Positions 23,184 through 31,713 are shown, counted from the first letter of the stretch. The stretch is DNA of 47,465 bases from Bacteroidales bacterium (GCA_017548505.1 JAFYZX010000011.1:1-47465); one strand, 5' to 3'. Numbers and translations are program-made. The notes: generated by a model from the letters alone, not told the origin.

Positions 23184-24482
23184 TCAATTTGTTGTAAAAG
23201 ACTTTGAATAAATTTCTCCACTTCTTGCACCGCGACTATTACAAAATGTGGCAAATAAAACATATTCGGTTTTTGATTTCAACCCGTTTAAATCAAAACT
23301 GTTGTTTCCAGATAAAAGAGATGAACTAAGAGTCCCTTCTGTTATATCGTCATTTATGTAAGCATCACATACATATCCTCCACCATATTTGTCCCAATCA
23401 GATTTATATGCTAATCCGACATAATATGTGTTAGATGAATTAGTGGATATTTGTACAGTACATACTGATGTCGTAATTTTTGTAAATGATATTGATAATG
23501 TATTTGTTTGTACAGGAGTTCCAAATACCGGACGAATAGGGAGACCCCTACACCTGTCATAATAATCGTAAAAAGAACCATCGTATATCACCCAGGATTG
23601 CCAGGGAATAGTCTCCTTAAGTGAGGATGTTTGGTAGCAAAACCAAGTTCCAACGCTACTAAGACCAGATGCTAGCCAATAACCGGACGATGGAAGAAAT
23701 ATACTATTTCCGTTTTTTCTGGAAACAAATAAATAACCTTTTTTTAGATTGTAAGTAGTCTCTGTCTTGTCGCAGTTCTCTAGCAATTCATTCCACTCGT
23801 TATACGTAGGTATGCGCCATTGGCCGCCAAGCTTGACTTGAGCGGCATCGTCTTCGGGTAAAAGCACCACCCTGTTGTCAACAGAACCATAAGAACTGTT
23901 ATTGTTGTACTTAGTTAAGGTGCTGGAAGAACCGTTACACCACTTGTATGTAGCCCAATTGTAGTTTGTCTTGGTCTGCGTCTCGCCCCAGGCGTAATAA
24001 TCGCCGTATCCTTCAATCGCAGTGGCACCAAGATTAGCATTCGCCCATTTCACAGACAACCCCAAATCCACAGCGTCGACAGTAAATGGTTTCTTGACTG
24101 CTATTATGCAGACTGCACTTTTTCCACCACAAGAGGCTGTAATGTTTGCCAAACCTTCTGCCGTTGCCGTTACAAGTCCTGTAGGCGTTACTGATGCGAC
24201 TGTTGAGTTAGACGAATTCCAAGTTACAGTCTTGTCTGTGGCATTGGAAGGACTCACAGAGGCTATTAATTGAAGAGTATTGCCTATAACAAGTTCTTCC
24301 GATGTCTTTGAAAGAGTAACAGAAGAAACCGGTACAACAGAAGAAACCGGTACAACAGATGGAGTTATTGGACCGTCTGGCTTGTCTTCACCTCCGCCTC
24401 CACAAGAATAGACAATAGAAGCGATTGAGATTACTGCCAATATTTTAAAATCTTTCAAATAGTGCGCTAACAAAACCAACAT
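23184..24482 (-). CDS. Surface lipoprotein with Big_2 and FISUMP domains
   Basis: Start 24482 gives 432 residues; the lipoprotein signal ends SIVYSC and is followed by a Gly run. One bacterial Ig-like (Big_2) repeat is at about residues 45-125 (SSVTLSKTSEELVIGN to ITASCGGKSA). A FISUMP-type domain spans about 130-325 (VDLGLSVKWANANLGA, DYYAWGET, WRIPTYNEWNELLENC, SGYWLASG, IRPVF). A C-terminal beta domain of about 100 residues is fibronectin-like. The signal and first repeat closely match the N-terminus of the 28877-30742 protein, so the two share a recent duplication. It follows the putative deaminase pair by 7 bases in one operon. Ligand unknown. Confidence 0.8.
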   Translation of the reverse strand: MLVLLAHYLKDFKILAVISIASIVYSCGGGGEDKPDGPITPSVVPVSSVVPVSSVTLSKTSEELVIGNTLQLIASVSPSNATDKTVTWNSSNSTVASVTPTGLVTATAEGLANITASCGGKSAVCIIAVKKPFTVDAVDLGLSVKWANANLGATAIEGYGDYYAWGETQTKTNYNWATYKWCNGSSSTLTKYNNNSSYGSVDNRVVLLPEDDAAQVKLGGQWRIPTYNEWNELLENCDKTETTYNLKKGYLFVSRKNGNSIFLPSSGYWLASGLSSVGTWFCYQTSSLKETIPWQSWVIYDGSFYDYYDRCRGLPIRPVFGTPVQTNTLSISFTKITTSVCTVQISTNSSNTYYVGLAYKSDWDKYGGGYVCDAYINDDITEGTLSSSLLSGNNSFDLNGLKSKTEYVLFATFCNSRGARSGEIYSKSFTTN

Positions 24483-24489
24483 AGAATAG

Positions 24490-25005
24490 TTACATTTCGA
24501 GAGTTTCCGGAAGTATGCCATTATTATCCACTTTAAAACCTTTAGGAGCAAACTGTGGCAGGTCGTAATTCAGTTGCTGTACCTGTTCTGGCCAAGCCAT
24601 CAGTTTATAAACGGCAGTTCCATCTTCTTTAATTTCACTGCAATCATAAGAATAGAACCCCTGCCTTGCATAAACAAGAAAATGAGCTGATATCTGATTA
24701 TCTTCTAGTTGGAGATCAAACTCATTATATCCTTGGAACTGTGATATTTTCTGATATTCTTCAATGACTGTGTAATGTTTATTCCGCAACGATCTAATGT
24801 ATGAAGTGTTTGTTGAAGTGGCAACTGGTGCCGCTCCGCCTTCATTTCTTTCAATTTCTTCCTGCAAGGTACGGTTGCGCAAAATATCATTCAGAGCGTC
24901 AGGAATTTTGCTGCCTGCAGTAAGGATGTGGATTGGATACTGCCCACATGCAAAGAACACATCAATGCAATGTGTCTCCATATATTTAATAGAATACTTA
25001 TCCAT
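24490..25005 (-). CDS. Unrecognised protein, possible partner or immunity protein of the deaminase-like gene
   Basis: The 171-residue soluble protein has no signal peptide. Its N-terminal third (CIDVFFACGQYPIHILTAGS, then IPDALNDILRNR) looks like a compact alpha/beta domain. A charged middle follows, and then a segment with ARQGFYSYD. I recall proteins with similar N-terminal and ARxGFYSYD elements among Bacteroidales hypothetical proteins but cannot name a family. It begins 8 bases after the putative deaminase gene and ends 7 bases before the lipoprotein gene. Gene order (toxin-like first, acidic cytoplasmic protein second) would fit an immunity protein; this is inference. Confidence 0.6.
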   Translation of the reverse strand: MDKYSIKYMETHCIDVFFACGQYPIHILTAGSKIPDALNDILRNRTLQEEIERNEGGAAPVATSTNTSYIRSLRNKHYTVIEEYQKISQFQGYNEFDLQLEDNQISAHFLVYARQGFYSYDCSEIKEDGTAVYKLMAWPEQVQQLNYDLPQFAPKGFKVDNNGILPETLEM

Positions 25006-25013
25006 ATTTATAA

Positions 25014-25562
25014 TTATCTAAGTTGAGGGAATACACACCTGCAAGTCACGCAATATTCCTTGGCAACCTGGTAACGAGCATCCAACGCAATACTAAACAG
25101 CAAATCGGGAATAGCTATTGTAGAGGATGACCCCTTCTTTATTTGGTTCAATACACTATTGGCAGCATGTGGCTCTGCACACCTTCCTGCATTAAAAGAG
25201 TCCCGACCTTTTAGATGGAGCAATGCCTTAATAGTGCCATTTGGTTTTGAGCCTAGGGGGATAGAGCCTATTTTCTTGCCACTATTATCTACAATATTAT
25301 CATACGCATCGGCTAGGACTCTATGAGGAATTTTCAATGCAGAGCAATTCCTGCCATTATCTGCGATGAAAGGTTTTATCTTCAAAGCACAGGAGCAGAC
25401 AGTCAATGGCAAATCCCATGAATCCGTCTTTGTCGACTTCTTTTCGGCATCTGTATGCGGCTTTAACCGGAATTTATGGACCCGCTTTCCTTGAAGCCCC
25501 TGATAAACTTTCACCATATTGTTGAGCTCTGTGATAGAGTAAGGAGTCGTCCTGTTTTTCAT
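25014..25562 (-). CDS. Putative cytidine-deaminase-superfamily protein
   Basis: The 182-residue protein has a basic N-terminal half without recognisable domains and a C-terminal half with a plausible deaminase zinc site. CAEPHAANSVL at 128-138 would supply a zinc ligand (Cys128) and the proton-shuttling Glu130. EYCVTCRC at 169-176 supplies the Cys-x-x-Cys pair (171, 174) followed by Arg. A (C/H)AE motif plus CxxC near the C-terminus is the layout of many bacterial toxin deaminases (for example YwqJ-like) as well as free cytidine deaminases. There is no signal peptide. It heads an operon with an unknown cytoplasmic protein and a surface lipoprotein. It could act on nucleic acid or free nucleotides; activity is unproven. 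Confidence 0.6.
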   Translation of the reverse strand: MKNRTTPYSITELNNMVKVYQGLQGKRVHKFRLKPHTDAEKKSTKTDSWDLPLTVCSCALKIKPFIADNGRNCSALKIPHRVLADAYDNIVDNSGKKIGSIPLGSKPNGTIKALLHLKGRDSFNAGRCAEPHAANSVLNQIKKGSSSTIAIPDLLFSIALDARYQVAKEYCVTCRCVFPQLR

Positions 25563-25636
25563 GATGTCATAAAGTTTTTTTGTTTCTTATACAATTATTT
25601 ACCAACTCTAAAGCGTTGGGAATATTAGGACAGAAT

Positions 25637-25673
25637 AATAACGCAGTGCGCCGTATCGACGCGCTGCGTTATT
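25637..25673 (-). terminator. Hairpin after the 25675-28863 gene, probable terminator
   Basis: AATAACGCAG (25637-25646) pairs with CTGCGTTATT (25664-25673), extended inward by a GCGC pair with a small bulge. It starts one base beyond the lipoprotein stop codon on the minus strand. The following T-tract is weak (TTCTGTCC), so it may be only partly effective. It separates the two big lipoprotein genes from the deaminase operon. Confidence 0.6.
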
Positions 25674-25674
25674 T

Positions 25675-28600
25675 CTATTCAAGGACGAGACGAACGGATA
25701 AATAGTAGGTGTTGTAGTCAGTCGTACTCTCTTGAAGAATAGCATAAAATTCAGTGATATTACCAGGGACAGAGACCCAATTACCATACGTTTCAGAAGT
25801 CCTACATTCTAAATAGAATGGTTTCTTTGTTTCAGTGCTTTCAGAAGAAGAATGATAACAACCATACTCTCCACCATATTCCCAATAACCAGCCTGCCTG
25901 CGACCATCTGCCGGTAAAATGACAAAGCCCTTTTCTATATAGGTGTCCAAATTTTGTATTATACACCAACCATTCGCTTGAGACGGTTGATGTAAACCTG
26001 AAACATCTGATGCCGTAGCATCGTCAGGTGGTATTAAATACACATGTCCACGCCATTGTTCGCCTTGATATATTATTGGATAATAACGTTTTACGTTGGT
26101 GCTTTTCATAGTACGACTACTTAAAAGATATGTCCATTCTGATTGAGTTAAAACTCTCCAGCCTGAAACTCCACCAACGGTGAATAAACGTGGAACTCCA
26201 TTACCTTCTGCAACCTCAGACCAGCTGAAGTATGAGCGTGGTGTCGCAGTAATTGATTTATTATATCCTCGTCCCCCTATAGCATCGTAGGTGGTTCCAC
26301 CGGTTATACTAGTAGTCCAGTGAATATAGGGGAATATAATTGTCTCAAACGTATACTCAGAGTCACTCCACTTAACGAGGTTGCCAGGTGAGAATTTAAC
26401 CTGTTTGTCTGTAGAAACACTGAACAATGCAGGGGCTTTGACTTCTACAGCACAGGTAGCTGACTTGTCACCCGCCTTGGCTGTGATTATCGCATTACCG
26501 GTCTTCATTGCCGTAACAACACCTTTGCTTACAGTGGCGACAGAGGCATCGCTAGAGCTCCAGGTGATTGTCTTGTCAGTTGCGTCATCTGGTTTTACCG
26601 TAGCGGTAAGTGTCATCGTCCCGAATACCCTCAGCGATGCGCTGGTCTTGTTAAGTGTCACAGAGCTGACTGGTGTGGCCTGAACGTCAATAGCACAAGT
26701 AGCTGACTTGTCGCCTGCCTTTGCTGTGATTGTGGCAGTGCCAACCTTGTTTGCAGTTACCACTCCGTTAGTTACCGTTGCTATACTAGCATCACTGGTA
26801 CTCCATGTTACGGTCTTGTCCGTGGCGTTGTCTGGTTTGACAGTAGCAGTCAGGGTTACAGTTTCTCCTACCTTCAGCGATGAGGATGTCTGACTCAGTG
26901 AGATGGATGTGACAGGGGTTGTTACAACGGTAATAGCACAAGTAGCTAACTTGTCGCCTGCCTTTGCTGTGATCGTGGCAGTGCCAACCTTGTTTGCAGT
27001 TACCACTCCGTTAGTCACCGTTGCTATACTAGCATCACTGGTACTCCATGTCACGGTCTTGTCCGTGGCGTTGTCTGGTTTGACAGTAGCAGTCAGGGTT
27101 ACAGTTTCTCCTGCTTCTAGCGATGCACTTGTTTTATCTAGGGCGATTGAGGTCACTATGATCGGTGAGATAACTGTTATATCGCAAGTTGCAGTAAAGC
27201 CTCCAAATACCGTTTTGGCTGTAATAACTGCATTACCGATAGAAACTGCAGTGACCATACCGTCATAGTCTACGGTAGCAATAGATGTGTCTGAAGAACT
27301 CCATTGAACGTCCTTGTTAACGGACCCTGTTTTGGCGGATACGGTAGCAACAATACTAATACTGTCACCTCTTGGGACAGATTCCAAAGATTTGTCTAAA
27401 GAAATACCGATTACACCGGATGTAGGGTCATCAGAATAAACGGGCCTCACAGCAAATCCATAATGACGACCAGCCTGACCGTTTAACTTTGTACTTGAAT
27501 TATAAGTTAATCGTTTACCCTGTGTGGGTCCGTCAACTTTGAGGGTAGATGACCAATAATAACCACTGCTTGCGTAAGCTTTTAAAGTGGATCCGTCTTT
27601 GTATCCAGTTATAGGAAGGAAAATGCTGTTACCGTTAGTGCCGGTAATTCTATATCCTTTTACTCCATTTTGCGTAACCCAGGACCAAGTACAATTGTTA
27701 AATAATTCATCGTATTCAGCATTTGTTGGCATTCGCCAATTGTCGCCCCAGCAAACATGAGCAATGTCATCTTCTGCTTCAAGATGTATTTTATTATCAA
27801 CGGAACCCTTTGAAGATAATGTACAATACTTGGTTATTGTTGTATTTGAGCCGTTACAATATTTGTAAGAAGACCAGTCATATACCGACTTAGATTCGGT
27901 TTCGCCCCATGAGTAATAATCACCTGCCTCCTCCGGATTCTCCGCGCCAATGTTGCAGGTGCCCCATTTTACAGAAAGGCCCAAATCAACATAATCATCA
28001 GATCCTGTACCAACATAATTTCTTACTGGCATCTTGAGGATGTTCGAGCGTGTGATGGTCTGAGGCTTTGTGGTAGATATCTTCATTTGCTTATTCTCTT
28101 TGTCCGTTACGACAACAGTAAAGCCACTGGACATGGTTATTGGAGGCAAAGCTATGATGAATGAAGTTGCGGTATTTGTGTTGAGTGTGACACCGGCATC
28201 ACAATTCAAGGTAATGGTTTTGGCAGCGGCATCCGTCAGGCTGACAGAAGGCATACTTTCAGTAGAAACCGACACTTCGGCATCGCCGCAAAGAATCTCA
28301 TTGCTATTGCCTGTGACACTGATAGAAGTGATTGTTGCTGTTCCCTTAAGCTGGAGATTAAGACCACCGAGAATATTCTTGAAATGAATGTTCATATCTG
28401 AAGTGGAACTTGTTACTGCAGCCATCGGGAAGGCTCCATTTCCGAAACTATTTTCTGAATAATTTTGAGTTGCAGGAAGAACAATATTACTGATGGTATA
28501 AGAAGCCCCACTTTTCGCTATTGAAGCAGTAGAACTATATGGATAGAAAGCCACATTGTTGTTTATAGAGGTTCCAGTAGCTGTGTTAGAGTTCGTAACC

Positions 28601-28863
28601 ATATACAAAGAGGCGGATGTTTTTCCATCAGAGGCATCTGTTACTTGATACTGCTCGTTGATATTGATTCCGGCAAATATGCTAACCTTGTCTCCTTGCT
28701 TCCATAACACATTTCCATTAGCATTAAGAGATGTTTTTGTTTCCCCAGAATGATTTTCAAGGGTGGCTGTGAAAATCTTTGCTTCTGGCACATTTTCATC
28801 TTTAACCTGACAACTGCAGACTAAAAGGACAGCCAAAAGACTATATACTAAACTCTTTTTCAT
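25675..28863 (-). CDS. Large fimbrillin / FISUMP / Big_2 surface lipoprotein
   Basis: Start 28863 gives 1062 residues with a lipoprotein signal ending LVCSC. In order: a fimbrillin-like N-terminal domain (about 20-300; NGNVLWKQGDKVSIFAG, FKNILGGLNLQLKG); a FISUMP domain (about 305-480; VDLGLSVKWGTCNIGAENP, DYYSWGET, WRMPTNAEYDELF, FAVRPVY); four Big_2 Ig-like repeats (about 485-810), the second and third nearly identical; and a second FISUMP-like C-terminal domain (about 815-1062; GWRVLTQSEWTYLL, GFVILPADGRR). It would be an extended surface protein. It follows the 28877-30742 gene by 13 bases. The repeats resemble those of that gene, so exchange between the two is plausible. Confidence 0.82.
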   Translation of the reverse strand: MKKSLVYSLLAVLLVCSCQVKDENVPEAKIFTATLENHSGETKTSLNANGNVLWKQGDKVSIFAGININEQYQVTDASDGKTSASLYMVTNSNTATGTSINNNVAFYPYSSTASIAKSGASYTISNIVLPATQNYSENSFGNGAFPMAAVTSSTSDMNIHFKNILGGLNLQLKGTATITSISVTGNSNEILCGDAEVSVSTESMPSVSLTDAAAKTITLNCDAGVTLNTNTATSFIIALPPITMSSGFTVVVTDKENKQMKISTTKPQTITRSNILKMPVRNYVGTGSDDYVDLGLSVKWGTCNIGAENPEEAGDYYSWGETESKSVYDWSSYKYCNGSNTTITKYCTLSSKGSVDNKIHLEAEDDIAHVCWGDNWRMPTNAEYDELFNNCTWSWVTQNGVKGYRITGTNGNSIFLPITGYKDGSTLKAYASSGYYWSSTLKVDGPTQGKRLTYNSSTKLNGQAGRHYGFAVRPVYSDDPTSGVIGISLDKSLESVPRGDSISIVATVSAKTGSVNKDVQWSSSDTSIATVDYDGMVTAVSIGNAVITAKTVFGGFTATCDITVISPIIVTSIALDKTSASLEAGETVTLTATVKPDNATDKTVTWSTSDASIATVTNGVVTANKVGTATITAKAGDKLATCAITVVTTPVTSISLSQTSSSLKVGETVTLTATVKPDNATDKTVTWSTSDASIATVTNGVVTANKVGTATITAKAGDKSATCAIDVQATPVSSVTLNKTSASLRVFGTMTLTATVKPDDATDKTITWSSSDASVATVSKGVVTAMKTGNAIITAKAGDKSATCAVEVKAPALFSVSTDKQVKFSPGNLVKWSDSEYTFETIIFPYIHWTTSITGGTTYDAIGGRGYNKSITATPRSYFSWSEVAEGNGVPRLFTVGGVSGWRVLTQSEWTYLLSSRTMKSTNVKRYYPIIYQGEQWRGHVYLIPPDDATASDVSGLHQPSQANGWCIIQNLDTYIEKGFVILPADGRRQAGYWEYGGEYGCYHSSSESTETKKPFYLECRTSETYGNWVSVPGNITEFYAILQESTTDYNTYYLSVRLVLE

Positions 28864-28876
28864 AATAAAGTCATTT

Positions 28877-30742
28877 TTACCATTCACCATCCGTTCCATC
28901 TACATTCTCTGTGTCACCATCACCCGTGACTGTAATTGTACATACCGCCGTTTTGCCTCCGGCTTCTGCAGTAATTGTAGCAGTTCCGACCTTCTTCGCA
29001 GTCACAACGCCGTTGCTTACAGAGGCTACATTCGCATCGCTTGTGCTCCATGTAACGGTCTTGTCCGTAGCATCGTCCGGTTTCACCGTAGCGGTAAGGG
29101 TTACCGTTTCGTTGACCTTAAGCGTTGCGCTTGTCCTGTTCAGTGTGACGGAAGTGACAGGTGTTGCTGCAACGGTGATGGCACAGGTTGCAGACTTGTC
29201 TCCCGCCTTGGCAGTGACTGTAGCCGTTCCAACTTTCTTGGCAGTGACAACGCCGTTGCTTACAGAGGCTACGCTCGCATCGCTTGTGCTCCATGTTACG
29301 GTCTTGTCAGTGGCATTGTCAGGCTTCACCGTAGCGGTAAGGGTTACCGTTTCGTTGACCTTAAGCGTTGCGCTTGTCCTGTTCAGTGTGACGGAAGTGA
29401 CAGGTGTTGCTGCAACGGTGACGGCACAGGTTGCAGACTTGTCTCCCGCCTTGGCAGTGATTGTAGCCGTTCCAACTTTCTTGGCAGTGACAACACCGTT
29501 GCTTACAGAGGCTACACTCGCATCGCTTGTGCTCCATGTTACGGTCTTGTCTGTTGCATTATCCGGTTTCACCGTAGCGGTAAGGGTTACCGTTTCGTTG
29601 ACCTTAAGCGTTGCGCTTGTCCTGTTCAGCGTGACGGAAGTGACAGGCGTTGCTGCAACGGTGACGGCACAGGTTGCAGACTTGTCTCCCGCCTTGGCAG
29701 TGATTGTAGCCGTTCCAACTTTCTTGGCAGTGACAACACCGTTGCTTACAGAGGCTACGCTCGCATCGCTTGTGCTCCATGTTACGGTCTTGTCTGTTGC
29801 ATTATCTGGTTTCACCGTAGCGGTAAGGGTTACCGTTTCGTTGACCTTAAGCGTTGCGCTGGTCCTGTTCAGCGTGACGGAAGTGACTGGTGTTGCTGCA
29901 ACGGTGACGGCACAGGTTGCAGACTTATCACCAGCCTTTGCCGTGATTGTGGCCGTGCCAATCTTCTTCGCCGTAACCATGCCGTTGCTTACCGTCGCAA
30001 CTGAACCGTTGGAGGTTGACCACGTCACCGTCTTATCCGCTGCATTATCCGGAGAAACCGTTGCGGTGAGAGTAACCGTTTCATCTACACCCAACGTTGC
30101 AGATGTTTGACTAAGTGAAATAGATTTAACCTTTACGACAACCGTTACCTTACAAGAAGCTGTTTTTCCTCCACTGCTTGCAGTTACGGATGCTACGCCA
30201 TTGTTTATTCCTGTAACCTTACCGTTGTTGTCTACTGTGGCGATATCTGTTTTGGATGAAGCCCAGGTAACCGTCTTGTCCGTAGCGTTGTCCGGCTTTA
30301 CGGTTGCTTTAAGCGTATATGACTCCTCTGCATCAAGAGTTATCTCCGATTTATCCAATTCTACAGAAGTTACCGCAACAGCAGGCTTTTTTACTGTTAT
30401 TTTGCAAGTTGCGCTTTTTCCGCCACAAGATGCGGTAATGTTTGATGAGCCTTCTGCCTTGGCTGTTACAAGTCCTGTCGGAGATACAGAGGCAACTGTT
30501 GTATTGGAAGAACTCCAGGTTACATTCTTTTCTGTTGCATTTGAAGGACTAATGGTTGCTGCCAGTTGAAGAGTGTTCCCAATAACAAGTTCTTCTGATG
30601 TTTTTGAAAGGGTAACGGAAGAAACCGCTACGTTTGCCGGTGGGGTGTAAGTTCCAGAACTTGGCTTATCTCCACCTCCGCCTCCACAAGAATAGATGAT
30701 AGAGGCAAGCGAAATAACCGCTAATAATTTGAGAGTTTTCAT
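28877..30742 (-). CDS. Surface lipoprotein made of seven Big_2 Ig-like repeats
   Basis: Start 30742 gives 621 residues. After a lipoprotein signal ending SIIYSC and a Gly-rich spacer, about seven bacterial Ig-like repeats of roughly 80 residues run to the C-terminus. Each contains the pattern TATVKPDNATDKTVTWSTS, then VTAKKVGTATITAKAG and ATCAVTV. Repeats 4-7 are almost identical in DNA as well as protein (243-bp period); repeats 1-3 are diverged. There is no further domain, only an acidic 15-residue tail, so it looks like a stalk or spacer protein. It heads the two-gene unit with the 25675-28863 gene and is preceded by a long structured leader. Confidence 0.85.
   Translation of the reverse strand: MKTLKLLAVISLASIIYSCGGGGGDKPSSGTYTPPANVAVSSVTLSKTSEELVIGNTLQLAATISPSNATEKNVTWSSSNTTVASVSPTGLVTAKAEGSSNITASCGGKSATCKITVKKPAVAVTSVELDKSEITLDAEESYTLKATVKPDNATDKTVTWASSKTDIATVDNNGKVTGINNGVASVTASSGGKTASCKVTVVVKVKSISLSQTSATLGVDETVTLTATVSPDNAADKTVTWSTSNGSVATVSNGMVTAKKIGTATITAKAGDKSATCAVTVAATPVTSVTLNRTSATLKVNETVTLTATVKPDNATDKTVTWSTSDASVASVSNGVVTAKKVGTATITAKAGDKSATCAVTVAATPVTSVTLNRTSATLKVNETVTLTATVKPDNATDKTVTWSTSDASVASVSNGVVTAKKVGTATITAKAGDKSATCAVTVAATPVTSVTLNRTSATLKVNETVTLTATVKPDNATDKTVTWSTSDASVASVSNGVVTAKKVGTATVTAKAGDKSATCAITVAATPVTSVTLNRTSATLKVNETVTLTATVKPDDATDKTVTWSTSDANVASVSNGVVTAKKVGTATITAEAGGKTAVCTITVTGDGDTENVDGTDGEW
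28918..30120. repeat. Tandem 243-bp repeats inside the Ig-like lipoprotein gene
   Basis: The landmark GTGTTGCTGCAACGGTGA recurs at 29161, 29404, 29647 (one base changed) and 29890, exactly 243 bp (81 codons) apart. Neighbouring units differ at only a few, mostly silent, positions. Units nearer 30120 are more diverged. The near-identity suggests recent unequal recombination or gene conversion, and array length may vary between strains. Confidence 0.9.
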
Positions 30743-30845
30743 ATTCTGATGATCAATCATTCCGAATATCGTTCAAAAATGGGGCAAGTCGTCTGATAGT
30801 TTTTGAAGCTGATAGATTCCAAACTCAGCGCATTATTAATAAGAA

Positions 30846-31004
30846 AGGCAGGAATCTTGCCTACCTTAAGAGAGCCTCTGGACGGGGCTAACACCAATAG
30901 ACATTCCTGCCTATATGTTCAAAACCACGAATGGCTTTGAGACATATCAAACCGGATTATCCATCTGGTGTAAAAAAATTGTCCAGATTTTCTCTTAAAG
31001 ATGG
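30846..31004. other. Long imperfect palindrome with two related structured arms (5' leader of the Big_2 gene)
   Basis: The left arm reads TTAAGAGA (30866), TCTGGAC (30877) and TAACACCA (30889). The right arm, on the other strand, reads TTAAGAGA (30991-30998), TCTGGAC (30981-30987) and TTACACCA (30966-30973). Each arm can fold alone. On the left a 10-bp outer stem AGGCAGGAAT/ATTCCTGCCT (30846-30855, 30903-30912) encloses a small AGCC/GGCT stem. On the right a CCATCT/AGATGG outer stem (30961-30966, 30999-31004) encloses AAAAT/ATTTT. Both small stems frame the same CTGGAC loop. Between the arms lies a third hairpin (about 30912-30947). In the minus-strand transcript the left arm ends in a terminator-like stem followed by TTTCTTATT. 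It fills much of the 404-base gap before 30742. Confidence 0.6.
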
Positions 31005-31047
31005 AACTACCTTTCTGCTCTGGGCATTACTCTTCCCATGAGCATAG

Positions 31048-31055
31048 CAAATATA
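31048..31055 (-). promoter_or_regulatory. -7 box of the Big_2 lipoprotein operon
   Basis: The minus strand reads TATATTTG, a good TAnnTTTG match, with an A/T-run just upstream but no clear -33 box. Transcription from here would give a leader of about 300 bases containing the palindrome at 30846-31004. Confidence 0.5.
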
Positions 31056-31084
31056 GTAAAAAAAAAGTTACTATGCACTTGAAA

Positions 31085-31126
31085 ATGAAAAACTGCCACG
31101 ACCTCGGGTTTGGGGTTGCGGCAGTT
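31085..31126 (-). terminator. Terminator after the GNAT gene
   Basis: On the minus strand AACTGCC (31120-31126) and GGCAGTT (31091-31097) form a 7-bp stem around a G/C-rich interior, followed by TTTTCATTTTC. It lies about 20 bases after the GNAT stop codon. Confidence 0.8.
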
Positions 31127-31146
31127 ATTTGTATGTAAGAATATTA

Positions 31147-31713
31147 TTAGAACGACTTCAGGTCAAAACCCATGAGGGTTGTCTGATCTAGTTCATCAAC
31201 ATTGGCTCCTTCTAGAGCCGGGGTAGGCTCCTTGAGTGTAAAAAAGTTGCACTTCTTGTAGAAATCAACGGCGGAAGGGATTGCATCGACAGTGATGAAT
31301 CGGCATCCGGCCTGCTTATTCATGAGGTACATAGCCTCGACAAAACGGATAATGTGCGTTCCGATGCCGTGCATGCTATGATGTTTATTGACTGCAAGGC
31401 GGCCAATTTTCAAAGCAGGATAAGATGAACGTCTCTTGGAATTTGGAATTTTGCGTGATACGCGGTTCCAATTGGTGGAATTGACAAATTCCCTCTCCAA
31501 CTTATCATGCAGTAGGCTGAAGTATGCTAGGATGTCGTGAGTTTGATTATCTTCCACCACATATGTAGCAGCAAGCAGTTGCTTATCGTAGGATGTGGCG
31601 TTGGGAATATCTCCAGTGGTTTCAAGTAAAAAGCCGTTTAGGTCTGCAACACCACAGTCGAACGGCTTTAGGACATCTGAATCGGGTTTGAACTTACGGA
31701 ACGAGTAGCTCAT
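31147..31713 (-). CDS. GNAT acetyltransferase, TacT/AtaT-like toxin
   Basis: ATG 31713 gives 188 residues and overlaps the upstream stop codon as ATGA. The protein has the N-terminal FDCGVADLNGFL segment typical of toxin-type GNATs, a central beta strand LLAATYVVED, and the acetyl-CoA loop KIGRLAVNKHHSMHGIG (about residues 102-118). A late Tyr lies in VDFYKKCNF. Such enzymes acetylate aminoacyl-tRNA and stop translation, but many GNATs of this size act on other amines. The tiny co-encoded upstream gene supports the toxin-antitoxin reading. The start chosen is 12 bases downstream of the longest frame because of the ATGA coupling. Confidence 0.8.
   Translation of the reverse strand: MSYSFRKFKPDSDVLKPFDCGVADLNGFLLETTGDIPNATSYDKQLLAATYVVEDNQTHDILAYFSLLHDKLEREFVNSTNWNRVSRKIPNSKRRSSYPALKIGRLAVNKHHSMHGIGTHIIRFVEAMYLMNKQAGCRFITVDAIPSAVDFYKKCNFFTLKEPTPALEGANVDELDQTTLMGFDLKSF

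Noticed and set aside
28911..30110. Long plus-strand open frame (about 400 codons) opposite the Big_2 lipoprotein gene
   Set aside because: It is the mirror of the repetitive coding sequence: the frame stays open because the 243-bp units are repeated. It has no promoter or recognisable protein features, and the minus-strand frame encodes clear Ig-like repeats and a lipoprotein signal.
28918..30120. Possible CRISPR-like array because of regular spacing
   Set aside because: The 243-bp unit is the coding period of Ig-like domains, far longer than a CRISPR repeat, and there are no unique spacers or cas genes.
30846..31004. Phase-variable invertible promoter flanked by inverted repeats
   Set aside because: The arms are too imperfect for usual recombinase sites, no recombinase is adjacent, and no promoter is seen between the arms; kept only as a weak alternative.
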